Below, piece after piece: positions 25,101-33,656 of a stretch of 64,000 nucleotides of DNA. The stretch comes from Variovorax sp. V213 (GTDB lineage Bacteria; Pseudomonadota; Gammaproteobacteria; Burkholderiales; Burkholderiaceae_C): positions 4,403,001-4,467,000 of the forward strand of contig NZ_AP028664.1 in the NCBI RefSeq assembly GCF_041154455.1. Reading direction: 5' to 3'. Positions within the stretch are counted from its first letter, which is position 1. Each line of letters opens with the position of its first letter. Under the pieces are notes generated by a model, which was not told the origin of the DNA, searched no databases, and was given only the letters and a program-made list of their open reading frames with translations. A program made the position numbers and the translations under genes.

Positions 25101-26523
25101 TGTGGTCGCCCAACATGAGTCGAACCGCGGCCTCGGCCTGACGCGGAACGCGGCTTTCAATCTGGCAGACAGTCCGTTTGTGCTGCCCCTGGACGCAGAC
25201 AACCGGTTGCGTCCGAAATGCTGCGAGGAACTGCGCCGGGCCATTCGCGCCCAGGGCGTGGCGTTCGTCTATCCGACCATCCAGCACTTTGGCGCCTCCA
25301 GCGCCATGCTCGGCGAAGATCGCTACGAGCCGCAGCGTCTCGTGGCCGGCAATTACATCGACGCAATGGCGCTGGTCTCGAAGGAAGCGTGGGCAATCGT
25401 CGGTGGCTACAACCACGTTCGCCACGGATGGGAGGACTACGATTTCTGGTGCCGGCTCGCGGAGCAGGGCCAGCGTGGCTTCCGGGAGCCGCAGACGCTC
25501 GCCGACTATCGTGTTCATGCGGGCTCGATGATCAAGGCCGAGACGACGGTTCCAGAGAACTATCGCCGCCTGATCGAGAACTTCAAGGCCCAGCATCCCT
25601 GGGTGTCGCTGATCGACGAGCGGCTTGCCCGCAAGCCGCCGGCCCTGCAGGTGCATCTGGGGGACGACACCATGAAATCGCGGCTTCAAACGCTGCTGCC
25701 GATACTTCGCTGTCCCAAGACCGGACTCAAGCTGACCGCCGACGCGGGGAGGGACGCCCTGGTGACCGTGGACGGCTGGAGGACCTGGCCGCTCGTGAAC
25801 GGCCGCCCCGTTCTTTGCGACGGCCTCGGCGAGCCCGAAGTGAAGCCTGCCGACCATGTCAGCAACGCGTTGCCGCCCGAAGCCCTGAAGCTCGCAAGGA
25901 GCACCAAGGGATGGGTCCTGAATCTCAGCGGCGGAAGTTCGCAGGAGAAGATCGAGAACGTGGTCGAGGTCGAATACAGCCTGTTCAGGCATACCGACGT
26001 GGTAGCGGACGCCCACGTCCTGCCATTCGACGACGAGGTCTTCGACGCGGCGATCGTCATGAACGCCTTCGAACACTATCGCGAACCGCAGAAGGTGGCG
26101 GCGGAACTCCTGCGGGTACTGAAGCCCGGTGGCCGCATCCTGGTTCGGACCGCCTTCATGCAGCCGCTGCACGAGAGGCCGTGGCACTTCTTCAACTGCA
26201 CCCGCTACGGGCTGGAGCAGTGGTTCCGGGAGTTCGAAGCCGAGCGGGTCCGGGTGTCGGAGAATTTCTCGCCCAACCACGCCGTCAGCTGGCTTGCGTC
26301 GGAATGCGAGCAGGCGCTGCGCGCCAACGTGTCCGACGAAGCTGCCGAGCGCTTCCGGGATTCCTCCACGGGCGAACTCGTGGACCTGTGGCGCGATCCG
26401 TCGCTGCGCAGCACGCCGCTCTGGACCGATTTCGAAAAGCTGCCCCAGTCGGTGCAGGAGATTGGCGCCGCGGGGTTCGAACTCCTGGGCCGGAAACCGG
26501 CGGTTGCCAGGGTGAACGGCTAG
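22105..26523 (+). CDS. Giant five-part protein: methyltransferase, coiled coil, GT4-like, GT2, methyltransferase
   Basis: A 1472-residue protein. Order of parts: (1) SAM methyltransferase of the Methyltransf_24 type, residues 1 to about 250, with LLVELGTHNGVSYAAFCEA near 58 and LLHIDGFHTYEAV near 142; (2) an Ala/Glu-rich coiled coil about 262-395; (3) two short aromatic repeats (YFDRDWYLSAYPDV and the GTEYAARYGDAAGF block) about 442-520; (4) a GT4-like glycosyltransferase about 533-910 with QYRVARYMEAARM, VMFDVDDLMIEPD and SELKFFEAALVDVPTIASP; (5) a GT2 module about 938-1180 (VSVVIPLYNYEQFIVEALES, VVDDCSTDGS, LPLDADN, GWEDYDFW); (6) a class I methyltransferase about 1200-1465 with LRCPKTGLKL, DAHVLPFDDEVFDAAIVMNA and LKPGGRILVR. 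AGGAA precedes the ATG. It probably builds and methyl-modifies a surface glycan. Confidence 0.88.
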   Translation: MKEPTIILPTVDKSLDVLTHPVLDPLFWTPHLLGKASAWWTHTPFAFWIVAACKPGLLVELGTHNGVSYAAFCEAVARIKSSTRCYAVDTWAGDEHAGHFDAQVYHELRDFHDKHFSAFSELLKSTFDDALPYFADGSIDLLHIDGFHTYEAVKHDFETWLPKLSDKAVVLFHDTNVRSGNFGVFRFFAEQARHYPSFEFLHGHGLGVLAVGDRAPAAAMALCNLEPERADAARARFSHLGTRWFVATREQLGSAELHQRIHEANALRAPVEAELAQVAAARVAEAEARASAEGKVDALSQEVAHKAAQLQDLDKQASDAQAKAAQAEAAARATGFAHEQANRRVAELRNVVAQLATDLNRAREDLKEAGEETNLQKRIALAWKDFADLKGERIDSLTKRFSRLRIDPSLSVKAKVRKRIRLLAKRLSGRPVNLAAVETVRFSPYFDRDWYLSAYPDVASSGVDPAEHYVAYGAAEGRDPGPWFSGTEYAARYGDAAGFNPLLHYTLVGAREGRRAGLGGDDQADPPLPSLPSRVFSIFYVSGEADTPGHQYRVARYMEAARMNGVPAEWIRQDQLETQLQLTSRHDVMILWRTQWSPALEKAIGLMHSQGKKVMFDVDDLMIEPDLADTKVIDGIRSNAHPEAAVRELFASVRRAMLAADVCIASTQELAYHMRCAGKTTHVLLNGFDDQTFELSRRSAVQWRSARPDNLVRIGYAGGSRTHQRDLGLAIEAIARLLRENDLCRLVLFQTDSGMRLVDVEEYPVMAGLEHRIEWRPFQTLETLPREIARFDINIAPLEFGNPFCEAKSELKFFEAALVDVPTIASPTGPFTRAIEHGVSGFLATSADDWYHYLSTLASDQTLRASIGSAAFLRAMASYGPLQRAAKFGLVLDQLQGDALAARAFALDARVRSAPVRRPSLMPLKVLFEHRADAGELAEVSVVIPLYNYEQFIVEALESVRTQTLAVLDLVVVDDCSTDGSLNTVLAWARQHATRFNRVVVAQHESNRGLGLTRNAAFNLADSPFVLPLDADNRLRPKCCEELRRAIRAQGVAFVYPTIQHFGASSAMLGEDRYEPQRLVAGNYIDAMALVSKEAWAIVGGYNHVRHGWEDYDFWCRLAEQGQRGFREPQTLADYRVHAGSMIKAETTVPENYRRLIENFKAQHPWVSLIDERLARKPPALQVHLGDDTMKSRLQTLLPILRCPKTGLKLTADAGRDALVTVDGWRTWPLVNGRPVLCDGLGEPEVKPADHVSNALPPEALKLARSTKGWVLNLSGGSSQEKIENVVEVEYSLFRHTDVVADAHVLPFDDEVFDAAIVMNAFEHYREPQKVAAELLRVLKPGGRILVRTAFMQPLHERPWHFFNCTRYGLEQWFREFEAERVRVSENFSPNHAVSWLASECEQALRANVSDEAAERFRDSSTGELVDLWRDPSLRSTPLWTDFEKLPQSVQEIGAAGFELLGRKPAVARVNG

Positions 26524-26550
26524 ATCCGATCGCCCAAGCCGAAAGCGGCC

Positions 26551-27444
26551 TCAGCGCGCGCGAATCATCGTGCCGTAGGCCTGGTCGGTCAGGATTTCAA
26601 GCAGCATGGCGTGCGGCACGCGGCCGTCGATGATGTGCACCGCGTTCACGCCGCTCTTGGCCGCATCGAGCGCGCCTTCGATCTTGGGCAGCATGCCGCC
26701 CGAGATGGTGCCGTCGGCGAACAGGTCGTCGATCTCGCGCGCGCTCAGGTTGGTGAGCAGCTTGCCATCCTTGTCGAGCACGCCGGGCGTGTTGGTCAGG
26801 AGCATGAGCTTCTCGGCCTTGAGCACGGTGGCCAGCTTGCCGGCTACGACGTCGGCATTGATGTTGTAGCTCTCGTTCTCCTCGCCGAATCCGATGGGGC
26901 TGACAACGGGAATGAAGGCGTCGTCCTGCAGCGCCTTGACCACGCTGGGGTCGATGGAGACGATGTCGCCCACCTGGCCCACGTCGTGGTGCAGGTTGGG
27001 GTCGGTGCGGTCCGCCATCTTGAGCTTCTGTGCGCGGATCATGCCGCCGTCGCGGCCGGTCAGGCCCACGGCCTTGCCGCCGGCCTGGTTGATCAGGCCC
27101 ACGATGTCCTGCTGCACCTCGCCGGCCAGCACCCACTCGACCACTTCCATGGTTTCGGCGTCGGTGACGCGCATGCCCTGGATGAAGCTGCCCTTCTTGC
27201 CCAGCCGGTTGAGCGCCGCCTCGATCTGCGGGCCGCCGCCGTGCACCACCACCGGGTTCATGCCGACCAGCTTGAGCAGTACCACGTCTTCCGCAAAGTC
27301 GGCCTGCAGCGCCGGGTCGGTCATGGCGTTGCCGCCATACTTGATGACGATGGTCTTGCCGTGGAACTTGCGGATGTACGGCAGCGCCTGGGCCAGGATC
27401 TCGGCCTTGTCGCGCGGGGGAATATTGAGGACGGGGTCGGTCAT
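26551..27444 (-). CDS. argB: Acetylglutamate kinase
   Basis: Catalyses the second step of arginine biosynthesis, phosphorylating N-acetylglutamate. The 297 residues carry [11 protein letters not shown] (phosphate loop Lys), [39 protein letters not shown] and [15 protein letters not shown], all standard for ArgB. The length fits. The C-terminal region [19 protein letters not shown] segment is intact. It is a housekeeping gene surrounded by polysaccharide genes, converging on the giant gene with a 27-base gap and lying 60 bases downstream of the WecA-like gene on the same strand. Confidence 0.97.
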   Translation of the reverse strand: MTDPVLNIPPRDKAEILAQALPYIRKFHGKTIVIKYGGNAMTDPALQADFAEDVVLLKLVGMNPVVVHGGGPQIEAALNRLGKKGSFIQGMRVTDAETMEVVEWVLAGEVQQDIVGLINQAGGKAVGLTGRDGGMIRAQKLKMADRTDPNLHHDVGQVGDIVSIDPSVVKALQDDAFIPVVSPIGFGEENESYNINADVVAGKLATVLKAEKLMLLTNTPGVLDKDGKLLTNLSAREIDDLFADGTISGGMLPKIEGALDAAKSGVNAVHIIDGRVPHAMLLEILTDQAYGTMIRAR

Positions 27445-27504
27445 GGGCGGTCAGGCTCCAAAGCGAAGGACGATGAGAAGAAATTCTCGCAAAGAAAGAT
27501 GCCG

Positions 27505-28602
27505 TCAGGGGCGCAGCCAGCGCGGCACCTTGAAGCGCACGATCATGAGGTACGCGCCCACATAGGTCGTGACGAACAACAGGCAGAACAGCATGAGCAC
27601 GATGGTGTTGTTCCAGAACAGCACGGCCGGCACCACCGACAGAGCCGCGAACATCCACAGGTAGGGCGAGGTCCTGTTGTTGCGGGCAAGCAATTGCCTC
27701 GCCTCGTCGTCGGCAAACGCCACCCGCACGATGCGGCGGAAGATCAACTGGTGAAAGTGCAGCGCATCGGCCGTGCCGGGCGACTGCCCGCGCGCCAGCT
27801 TGCGATAGATGGAAAACAGCGTCTCCCACACCGGGTAGATCAGCAGCAGCATCGGAAACCATGGCGAGACGACGCGGTGCCGCTGCACCAGCGTCACGCA
27901 GGCCACCGCAATGACCATGCCCCACACGTAGGCGCCTCCGTCGCCGGCAAAGATCTTGCCGCGCGGATAGTTCCAGATCAGGAAGCCGACGGTGGCGCCG
28001 ACCAGGCACACCATCATGGCCGCCAGCTGGCGATCGCCCACCTGCAGGGCCACGTGCGAAATGGCCAGGCAGACCAGCACCGCCACGGTGCCGGCAAGCC
28101 CGTTGTAGCCGTCGATGATGTTGAAGGCATGCGGCAGGCCGCCGATGGCCAGTGCGGCGAACAGCACGGCGCCATACGGAACCATGGCCAGCCACCCGTC
28201 GACCGTCTCGATGCCCGTGCGCGACAGGCTGAGCCCGAGCACCCAGCACACGAGCAAGGCGGAGCCGATGGTGAGCCCCAGCCGGTAGCGCACCCTGACG
28301 TTCTGCGTGACGTCTTCGACGATGCCCGCAAGCACAGCCGGCGCAATGCACAGCAACGTGAGCATCGAGGTCTTGACCGGCCAGGAGACGTTGAACGGAT
28401 CGGTCCCGGTGATGCCCGCGGCCAGCCAGGCCGCGCCCATGCCGAGCAGGATGCCCGCCCCGCCGAGCCGGGGCACGTGGCCCCTGTGGAAGCGCTGAGG
28501 CATGTCGGTGCCGTAGAGCCGCGCATGCCTGCGCGCGCGGCGCATGAACAGCTGGACCGCAAAGGCGGAGACGAAAAAACTGATGACGATCAGAGCAATC
28601 AT
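27505..28602 (-). CDS. WecA/MraY family undecaprenyl-phosphate glycosyl-1-phosphate transferase
   Basis: A 365-residue polytopic enzyme with about 10-11 transmembrane helices that starts glycan assembly by moving a sugar-1-phosphate to undecaprenyl phosphate. Diagnostic elements are HVPRLGGAGILLGM (residues about 42-55), HAFNIIDGYNGLAGT with the catalytic Asp, WNYPRGKIFAGDGGAYVWG, and HFHQLIFRR in place of the usual HIHH loop. The cytoplasmic HFHQ loop differs slightly from E. coli WecA, so the donor (UDP-GlcNAc or other) is uncertain. It is divergent from a GT2 gene with 45 bases between the starts and probably primes the polysaccharide made by this region. Confidence 0.88.
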   Translation of the reverse strand: MIALIVISFFVSAFAVQLFMRRARRHARLYGTDMPQRFHRGHVPRLGGAGILLGMGAAWLAAGITGTDPFNVSWPVKTSMLTLLCIAPAVLAGIVEDVTQNVRVRYRLGLTIGSALLVCWVLGLSLSRTGIETVDGWLAMVPYGAVLFAALAIGGLPHAFNIIDGYNGLAGTVAVLVCLAISHVALQVGDRQLAAMMVCLVGATVGFLIWNYPRGKIFAGDGGAYVWGMVIAVACVTLVQRHRVVSPWFPMLLLIYPVWETLFSIYRKLARGQSPGTADALHFHQLIFRRIVRVAFADDEARQLLARNNRTSPYLWMFAALSVVPAVLFWNNTIVLMLFCLLFVTTYVGAYLMIVRFKVPRWLRP

Positions 28603-28647
28603 GTGTGGGTGTTGGGGAACCCTAGAATTCCCGAGCGAAATTAGACC

Positions 28648-29403
28648 ATGCCAGCGCCCTCCCCCTCCCAACCCCCGATCACCGTTTCGATCGTCAGCCA
28701 CGGCCAGCTCGCGCTGGTGCTGCCGCTGCTCGAGCAGCTCGACCGCTTCAGCCGCGCCTCGACCGCCAAGGTGGTGCTCACGCTGAACATCCCCGAACCC
28801 GACCTGCTGGCGGGCCTGGAATGGGGGTTTGCCATCGAGCGCATCGAAAACGCGAGCCCCAAGGGGTTTGGGGCCAACCACAACCAGGCATTCGAGCGCT
28901 GCGATACGCCGTGGTTCCTGGTGCTCAATCCGGACATCCGCTTCGACGGCGACGTGCTGGCCCCGCTGGTCGCACAGGCCGCGCCGGATGCCGGCCTCTT
29001 GACGCCGCGCATTCTCGAGCCGGGCAAGCACACCCCCGAGCAGCACCGCGCGATCATCACGCCGCTCGAGATCCTCACCCGGCGCAGGCCCGGCTATGCG
29101 CGCCCGGCAGTGCCGGCCTGGATTCCGGGCCTGTTCATGCTGTTTCGCAGCGACGCCTACCGCCAGATCGGCGGTTTCGACGAACGTTTCTTCATGTACG
29201 GCGAAGACTTCGACATCTGCGCCCGGACCCGGCTGGCAGGCTGGAAGCTGCAAGTGGGGGAAGACCTGCTCGCGCGCCACGAGGCCCAGCGCGCCAGCCG
29301 CAGCAGCAAGAAGCACCTGTACTGGCACGTGACCAGCCTGCTGAAGGTGTGGAGCTCGACGGTGTTCTGGCGCTACCTGCGGGCCCGCCCCCGCCAGCCC
29401 TGA
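28648..29403 (+). CDS. GT2 family glycosyltransferase, rhamnosyltransferase-like
   Basis: A 251-residue single-domain GT-A enzyme similar in layout to WbbL-type rhamnosyltransferases: ITVSIVSHGQLALVLPLLEQ at the N-terminus, SPKGFGANHNQAF, WFLVLNPDIRFDGDVL as the metal-binding NPD variant, WIPGLFMLFRSDAY and GGFDERFFMYGEDFDICAR as the acceptor/catalytic region. Likely the second transferase after the WecA-like primer encoded divergently, adding rhamnose or a similar sugar. The donor is inferred, not shown. 83 bases separate it from the acyltransferase gene. Confidence 0.88.
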   Translation: MPAPSPSQPPITVSIVSHGQLALVLPLLEQLDRFSRASTAKVVLTLNIPEPDLLAGLEWGFAIERIENASPKGFGANHNQAFERCDTPWFLVLNPDIRFDGDVLAPLVAQAAPDAGLLTPRILEPGKHTPEQHRAIITPLEILTRRRPGYARPAVPAWIPGLFMLFRSDAYRQIGGFDERFFMYGEDFDICARTRLAGWKLQVGEDLLARHEAQRASRSSKKHLYWHVTSLLKVWSSTVFWRYLRARPRQP

Positions 29404-29486
29404 AAAAAGGCGCTCCTGCGTTTGCGAAGACAATCCGGGGCCGGGAAGCCCGCATCAGAGCCGCTTTCCCCTCCCACACGACGACG

Positions 29487-31520
29487 ATGACGACAACCAG
29501 CAGCCCGACATCCCCGCAGGAACACGCCCACCTGGTTCACCCCAAATACCGACCCGACATCGACGGCCTGCGCGCCGTCGCGGTGCTTTCGGTGCTCGGC
29601 TACCACGCGTTTCCGCAGTGGATCAAGGGCGGCTTCATCGGGGTCGACATCTTCTTCGTCATCTCGGGCTTCCTGATCACGACGATCATCCTGGGCAGCT
29701 TCGAGGGCGACGGATTCAGCTACCGCGAGTTCTACGCGCGGCGGGTCAAGCGCATCTTTCCCGCGCTGGTCCTGGTGCTGGCGGCAAGCTTTGCCTTCGG
29801 CTGGTATGCGCTGCTGCCGCACGAATGGGAACAACTCGGCAAGCACGTGGCGGCGGGCGCAGGGTTCGTCTCGAACTTCGCCTTCTGGAGCGAGGCCGGC
29901 TACTTCGACAACGCGGCCGAGACCAAGCCGCTGCTGCACCTGTGGTCGCTGGCCATCGAGGAGCAGTTCTACATTTTCTGGCCCGTGCTGCTGGGCCTGG
30001 CATGGAAGCGCAAGTGGCGCGTGCTCGCGGTCGTGGGGGCCGTGGCGGCCCTGTCATTCCTGCTCAACGTCTCGACCATCCACAGCCACCGGACGGCGGC
30101 GTTCTATTCGCCGCTGTCTCGCTTCTGGGAACTGATGATCGGTGGCATGCTGGCGTACATGCGGCTGCACAGGCCAGCGCCCAGGCCGGGCTGGGGGCGC
30201 CATGCGCAATCGATCGCCGGACTGGTGCTGATCGGCCTGGGCCTCGCCTACATCCGCGGCGGCAAGGCTTTTCCGGGGTTCTGGGCCATCCTGCCGACCT
30301 TGGGCGCCTTCTATTGCATCGCGGCCGGGCCGTCGGGCGTGCTCAACCGCTACGTGCTCGCCTCGAAACCGATGGTGTGGGTCGGCCTGATCAGCTATCC
30401 GCTCTATCTGTGGCACTGGCCCCTGCTGGTCTACGCGCGCATCGTCGAGGGCGACGTGCCCTCCAACGGCCTGCGCGCGCTGATGCTGCTGGCCGCCTTC
30501 GTGCTGGCCTGGCTGACCTACCGTTTCGTCGAACGCAGCACGCGCCGCAGCGAAAACAACACCGTGATCTCGGTGCTGGTGGCCGTGATGGTGGGCTTCG
30601 TCGTCCTGGGCACCCTGGCGGCCACACGGTACTACGTGGGACGCCATAGCGACCCCTACTTCAACAAGACGGCTGCGGCCGCCAAGGACTGGGGCTACCC
30701 CGACGGACTGAGCCCCATCAAGGTCGACGGCGAGGTGCTCCAGCAGATCGGCCATGGCAAGCGCAGGGTGCTCTTCTTCGGCGACAGCCACATCGAGCAA
30801 TACGGTCCGCGCGCCGTGGAACTGAGCAAGATCGCACCCGACACCCTCGATTCGCTCTCGTTCGCAACCTGGGGCGCCTGCCCGCCCGTCCCCAACGTGG
30901 TCGACGAAAAGAACGCCCTGTGCGGCGAGCGCCGCGACGGCGCCATGCGCCTGGCCATCAGCGACAAGTTCGACGCGGTGGTGTTCGGCGGCTGCTGGAA
31001 CTGCTACTTCTCGGAAACCGGCAAGCCCGATGCCGCGAATGCGGAGATGGACCGCTACTACTACTTCGACGGCAAGACCAAGCGGCGCTTCATGGGCGGC
31101 GGCGGCGTGGATTTCGCGCTCAACATGCTCGAGGCGGTGATGACGAACCTTGCCAGGCACAAGCAGGTTTACCTCGTACTGGACAACCCGGTGGGCGAAG
31201 GCTTTGGACCCGAAGAGTTCATCAAGGGGGGCCGTCTGGGCGACATGACCGTAGGACGCATGACGCCGACCGCGCCCTGGGCGCCGGCGCAGAAGGAACT
31301 TCACGAGCGCATGCGCCAGATCGCGAAGCGTAGCGGCGCAATCGTGATCGACCCGATCCCGACGTTGTGCAAGAACAGCGAATGCACCCGCGCGGATGCC
31401 GATGCCACCCCGATCTACAAGGACTCGGGCCACCTGCGCGCCGAGTACGTGCGCAAGTTCGCCACCTACATCGACGTGGCGATGAGCACGCAGAAGCCGC
31501 CGGCCGAAGCCGCGCGATAG
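29487..31520 (+). CDS. Membrane acyltransferase with SGNH domain (OafA/YrhL type)
   Basis: A 677-residue O-acyltransferase. Residues about 20-370 form an Acyltransferase-3 membrane domain of about 10-11 helices with YRPDIDGLRAVAVLSVLGYH (catalytic His), GVDIFFVISGFLIT and LLHLWSLAIEEQFYIFWPVL. After one more helix the periplasmic SGNH hydrolase-like domain starts about residue 425 with VLFFGDSHIEQYGPRA. Such fused proteins acetylate O-antigen or other surface glycans. The ATG at 29487 puts a short hydrophilic tail before the first helix. Encoded between glycosyltransferase genes, so the acceptor is probably the polysaccharide made here. Confidence 0.92.
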   Translation: MTTTSSPTSPQEHAHLVHPKYRPDIDGLRAVAVLSVLGYHAFPQWIKGGFIGVDIFFVISGFLITTIILGSFEGDGFSYREFYARRVKRIFPALVLVLAASFAFGWYALLPHEWEQLGKHVAAGAGFVSNFAFWSEAGYFDNAAETKPLLHLWSLAIEEQFYIFWPVLLGLAWKRKWRVLAVVGAVAALSFLLNVSTIHSHRTAAFYSPLSRFWELMIGGMLAYMRLHRPAPRPGWGRHAQSIAGLVLIGLGLAYIRGGKAFPGFWAILPTLGAFYCIAAGPSGVLNRYVLASKPMVWVGLISYPLYLWHWPLLVYARIVEGDVPSNGLRALMLLAAFVLAWLTYRFVERSTRRSENNTVISVLVAVMVGFVVLGTLAATRYYVGRHSDPYFNKTAAAAKDWGYPDGLSPIKVDGEVLQQIGHGKRRVLFFGDSHIEQYGPRAVELSKIAPDTLDSLSFATWGACPPVPNVVDEKNALCGERRDGAMRLAISDKFDAVVFGGCWNCYFSETGKPDAANAEMDRYYYFDGKTKRRFMGGGGVDFALNMLEAVMTNLARHKQVYLVLDNPVGEGFGPEEFIKGGRLGDMTVGRMTPTAPWAPAQKELHERMRQIAKRSGAIVIDPIPTLCKNSECTRADADATPIYKDSGHLRAEYVRKFATYIDVAMSTQKPPAEAAR

Positions 31521-31547
31521 TCGGCCAGGCGCTTCCCGGGCGCCGGA

Positions 31548-32609
31548 TCAGCCCCTGTAGAGACGCCGCAAGCGGCGAATGACCGGCAGCCGCGTCATCG
31601 TGCCTACGAAGCGCACCATCCCCGGCGTGCTGTTTTGCAGCAGTCGGAGCGTGATCCACAGGCGCAGCTTTGTCTTGCGGCCCACATAGGGATTGGCGAA
31701 GACGACACCCGCATATTCGGCAAGTACCGCGCTCATTTCGGCGCGGTATTCGGAATCGGTCTTGATTGCCTCGATGGCCTCGTTCACGAAGAACGGGTGG
31801 AAGCGCGGCATCAGGTAGTCGCGAAGATAGTAGCGGCCGCGCTGGTGCTCGTCGGGAAACATCTGCAGCAGCTTCTTGAAGTATTTGAAGCGGCTGCGGA
31901 CCATCCGGATGCCGAAGGATGTGCTGGCCGTATGAATGCACCAGACCGTGACGGCCTTGTCCACGAATTGATTGCTGTAGCCTTTGCGGAAGATGCGCAG
32001 GAAGAGGTCGTCGTCCTCGTAGCCCATGAACTGGGGGTCGAAACCGCCCACCGACTCGAAGGCTTTGCGGTTCACCAGGCTGGCCGAAGGCAGCACGAAC
32101 ATGTCGTAGCGCAGCAGGTCGAAGATGCTGCGCTTGGGGTGCTTGGCATGGTCCTTGACGACGTCCGTGCGGATCACGTTGCCATCGGCATCCGCTTCGA
32201 ACAGATCGGCGTAGACGTACCCAAAGAGCGAATCGTCGGGTGGAATGGCGTTGACCAGCGTCTCGATGTGGTTGGGCAGGTAGAAGTCATCCTGGTCCAG
32301 GAAGCAGAGGTAATCCGACGTGGACGCGGCGACGCCGGCATTGCGCGCCGAGCCCTGCCCTCCGTTTTCCTTGTCGACGATGCGGAACGGATAGCGCGCC
32401 GCGAGCGCGCCGAGTGCCGCGCGCTCCTCGGGCCGGGAGCCGTCGTTGACCACGATCACTTCGTTCGCGGGAACCGTCTGCTCGAACACGCTGCGAACCG
32501 AGCGCTCGATGAAGTCGGCACCGTTGTAGAACGGGATGATCACCACCACGCTGGGCGAAGCGCCCGGGGCGCCGGCGATGGATACAGGAGAGGGATTCGT
32601 GGGGGTCAT
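31548..32609 (-). CDS. GT2 family glycosyltransferase
   Basis: A 353-residue GT-A enzyme: VVVIIPFYNGADFIERSVRS, EVIVVNDGSRPEERAAL, GGQGSARNAGVAAS, YLCFLDQDDFYLPNHIE (metal-binding DQDD) and GGFDPQFMGYEDDDLFLRI. The C-terminal 100 residues are helical and basic, probably membrane-attached. It is read leftward with another GT2 gene 39 bases upstream, forming a two-gene unit that converges on the acyltransferase gene (27-base gap with a small GC hairpin). Donor and linkage unknown. Confidence 0.9.
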   Translation of the reverse strand: MTPTNPSPVSIAGAPGASPSVVVIIPFYNGADFIERSVRSVFEQTVPANEVIVVNDGSRPEERAALGALAARYPFRIVDKENGGQGSARNAGVAASTSDYLCFLDQDDFYLPNHIETLVNAIPPDDSLFGYVYADLFEADADGNVIRTDVVKDHAKHPKRSIFDLLRYDMFVLPSASLVNRKAFESVGGFDPQFMGYEDDDLFLRIFRKGYSNQFVDKAVTVWCIHTASTSFGIRMVRSRFKYFKKLLQMFPDEHQRGRYYLRDYLMPRFHPFFVNEAIEAIKTDSEYRAEMSAVLAEYAGVVFANPYVGRKTKLRLWITLRLLQNSTPGMVRFVGTMTRLPVIRRLRRLYRG

Positions 32610-32648
32610 TGTTTTTCTGGAGTGACGCGATTTTGCCTTGGCGCAAGC

Positions 32649-33656
32649 CTATACAGATTCGAACAGGTCGCGAACCACGCCCCGGAAGCCACGGCCGAAC
32701 TTGTCGTAACGGCCCGTCATGGCTTCGCGCAGGATGGGCAGACAGCGCGACAACCGGGACGCGGGCAAGGCAGCGCGGAACCGTTGATGCTCGATCTTGC
32801 TGCGCACCTTTTCAAGGGTTTGCGGCGAGACGCGGCCGCCCAATTGCTCCAGCCGAGCCAGAAGCAATTCGGCCTTGAAGGCTCGCTCGACGTGCGTATT
32901 GCCCCTTGAGGCAAGCGCCTTGCGGACCTTGCCCGCGAAGGTGTCCCGGCGAGCACCGATCTGGTTCGACTGGTGCTGGCGATAGTCGATCAGCGGCTGC
33001 TCCAGCAGATCCACCCGGCCGATGGCCGAGGCGATGATGCCCAGCCACTCGTCGTGCACCCATTCGATGGGCAAAGGCAATGCGTGTTCAAGCAGCGAGC
33101 GGCGAAACACCGTGGTCGCGCCGGTCACGAGGTTGCGTCGCAGAAACACGTCGAAAGCCTTGCCGCCATGGATGCGCTCGATCTCCGAAGGAGTGACCTC
33201 GAGCGCATGAAACAGCGTGTGGCCAAGATCACGCCGGTCGGCGTCGACGAGGCGAGCATCGGTGTGCAAAAGGAGAAGGTTCGGGTCGCGCCCGAAAAGC
33301 GGCACCATCTGTGCGAGACGCTCGGGGAGCCAGATGTCGTCCTGGTCACTGAGCGCAATCAGTTCGCTGGTGCAGGCCCGGATTGCCTGCTCGAAATTCT
33401 TGACCACGCGCAGCGCGGGCCTGTTCTCGAAGATGCGCAGGGCCACGGGGCGTGCCGGCCGCTCGGCGGCGCACTCGGCGACCGCGGCGCGCACCACATC
33501 CACCGAACCGTCGGTCGACGCATCGTCGGACAGCACGATCTCCACGGGCGGCAGGGTCTGGAGACAGATGCTGCGCACCTGCTCGCGCAGGAAATGTGCG
33601 CCGTTGTGGGTGCAGAGGGCGACAGAGATTTCGGGGGAATGGGGGATGCTGCTCAT
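32649..33656 (-). CDS. GT2 family glycosyltransferase
   Basis: A 335-residue GT-A enzyme beginning MSSIPHSPEISVALCTHNGA at the ATG at 33656. Motifs: LPPVEIVLSDDASTDGS, ELIALSDQDDIWLPERL (DQDD), TGATTVFRRSLLEHALPLP and EWVHDEWLGI near the acceptor site. This pattern is common in rhamnosyltransferases of O-antigen loci. A candidate promoter and a strong palindrome lie 70-120 bases upstream. A longer in-frame start is open to 33767 but would run through the palindrome and the candidate -10. Confidence 0.88.
   Translation of the reverse strand: MSSIPHSPEISVALCTHNGAHFLREQVRSICLQTLPPVEIVLSDDASTDGSVDVVRAAVAECAAERPARPVALRIFENRPALRVVKNFEQAIRACTSELIALSDQDDIWLPERLAQMVPLFGRDPNLLLLHTDARLVDADRRDLGHTLFHALEVTPSEIERIHGGKAFDVFLRRNLVTGATTVFRRSLLEHALPLPIEWVHDEWLGIIASAIGRVDLLEQPLIDYRQHQSNQIGARRDTFAGKVRKALASRGNTHVERAFKAELLLARLEQLGGRVSPQTLEKVRSKIEHQRFRAALPASRLSRCLPILREAMTGRYDKFGRGFRGVVRDLFESV

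Noticed and set aside
23854..26280. 808-codon open frame antisense to the giant gene
   Set aside because: High-GC codon bias leaves long open frames on the opposite strand. The translation has no recognisable motif, while the plus strand encodes intact enzyme modules.
26611..28644. 677-codon rightward open frame across argB and the WecA-like gene
   Set aside because: It spans two well-supported genes and the gap between them on the opposite strand and has a composition typical of a shadow frame.
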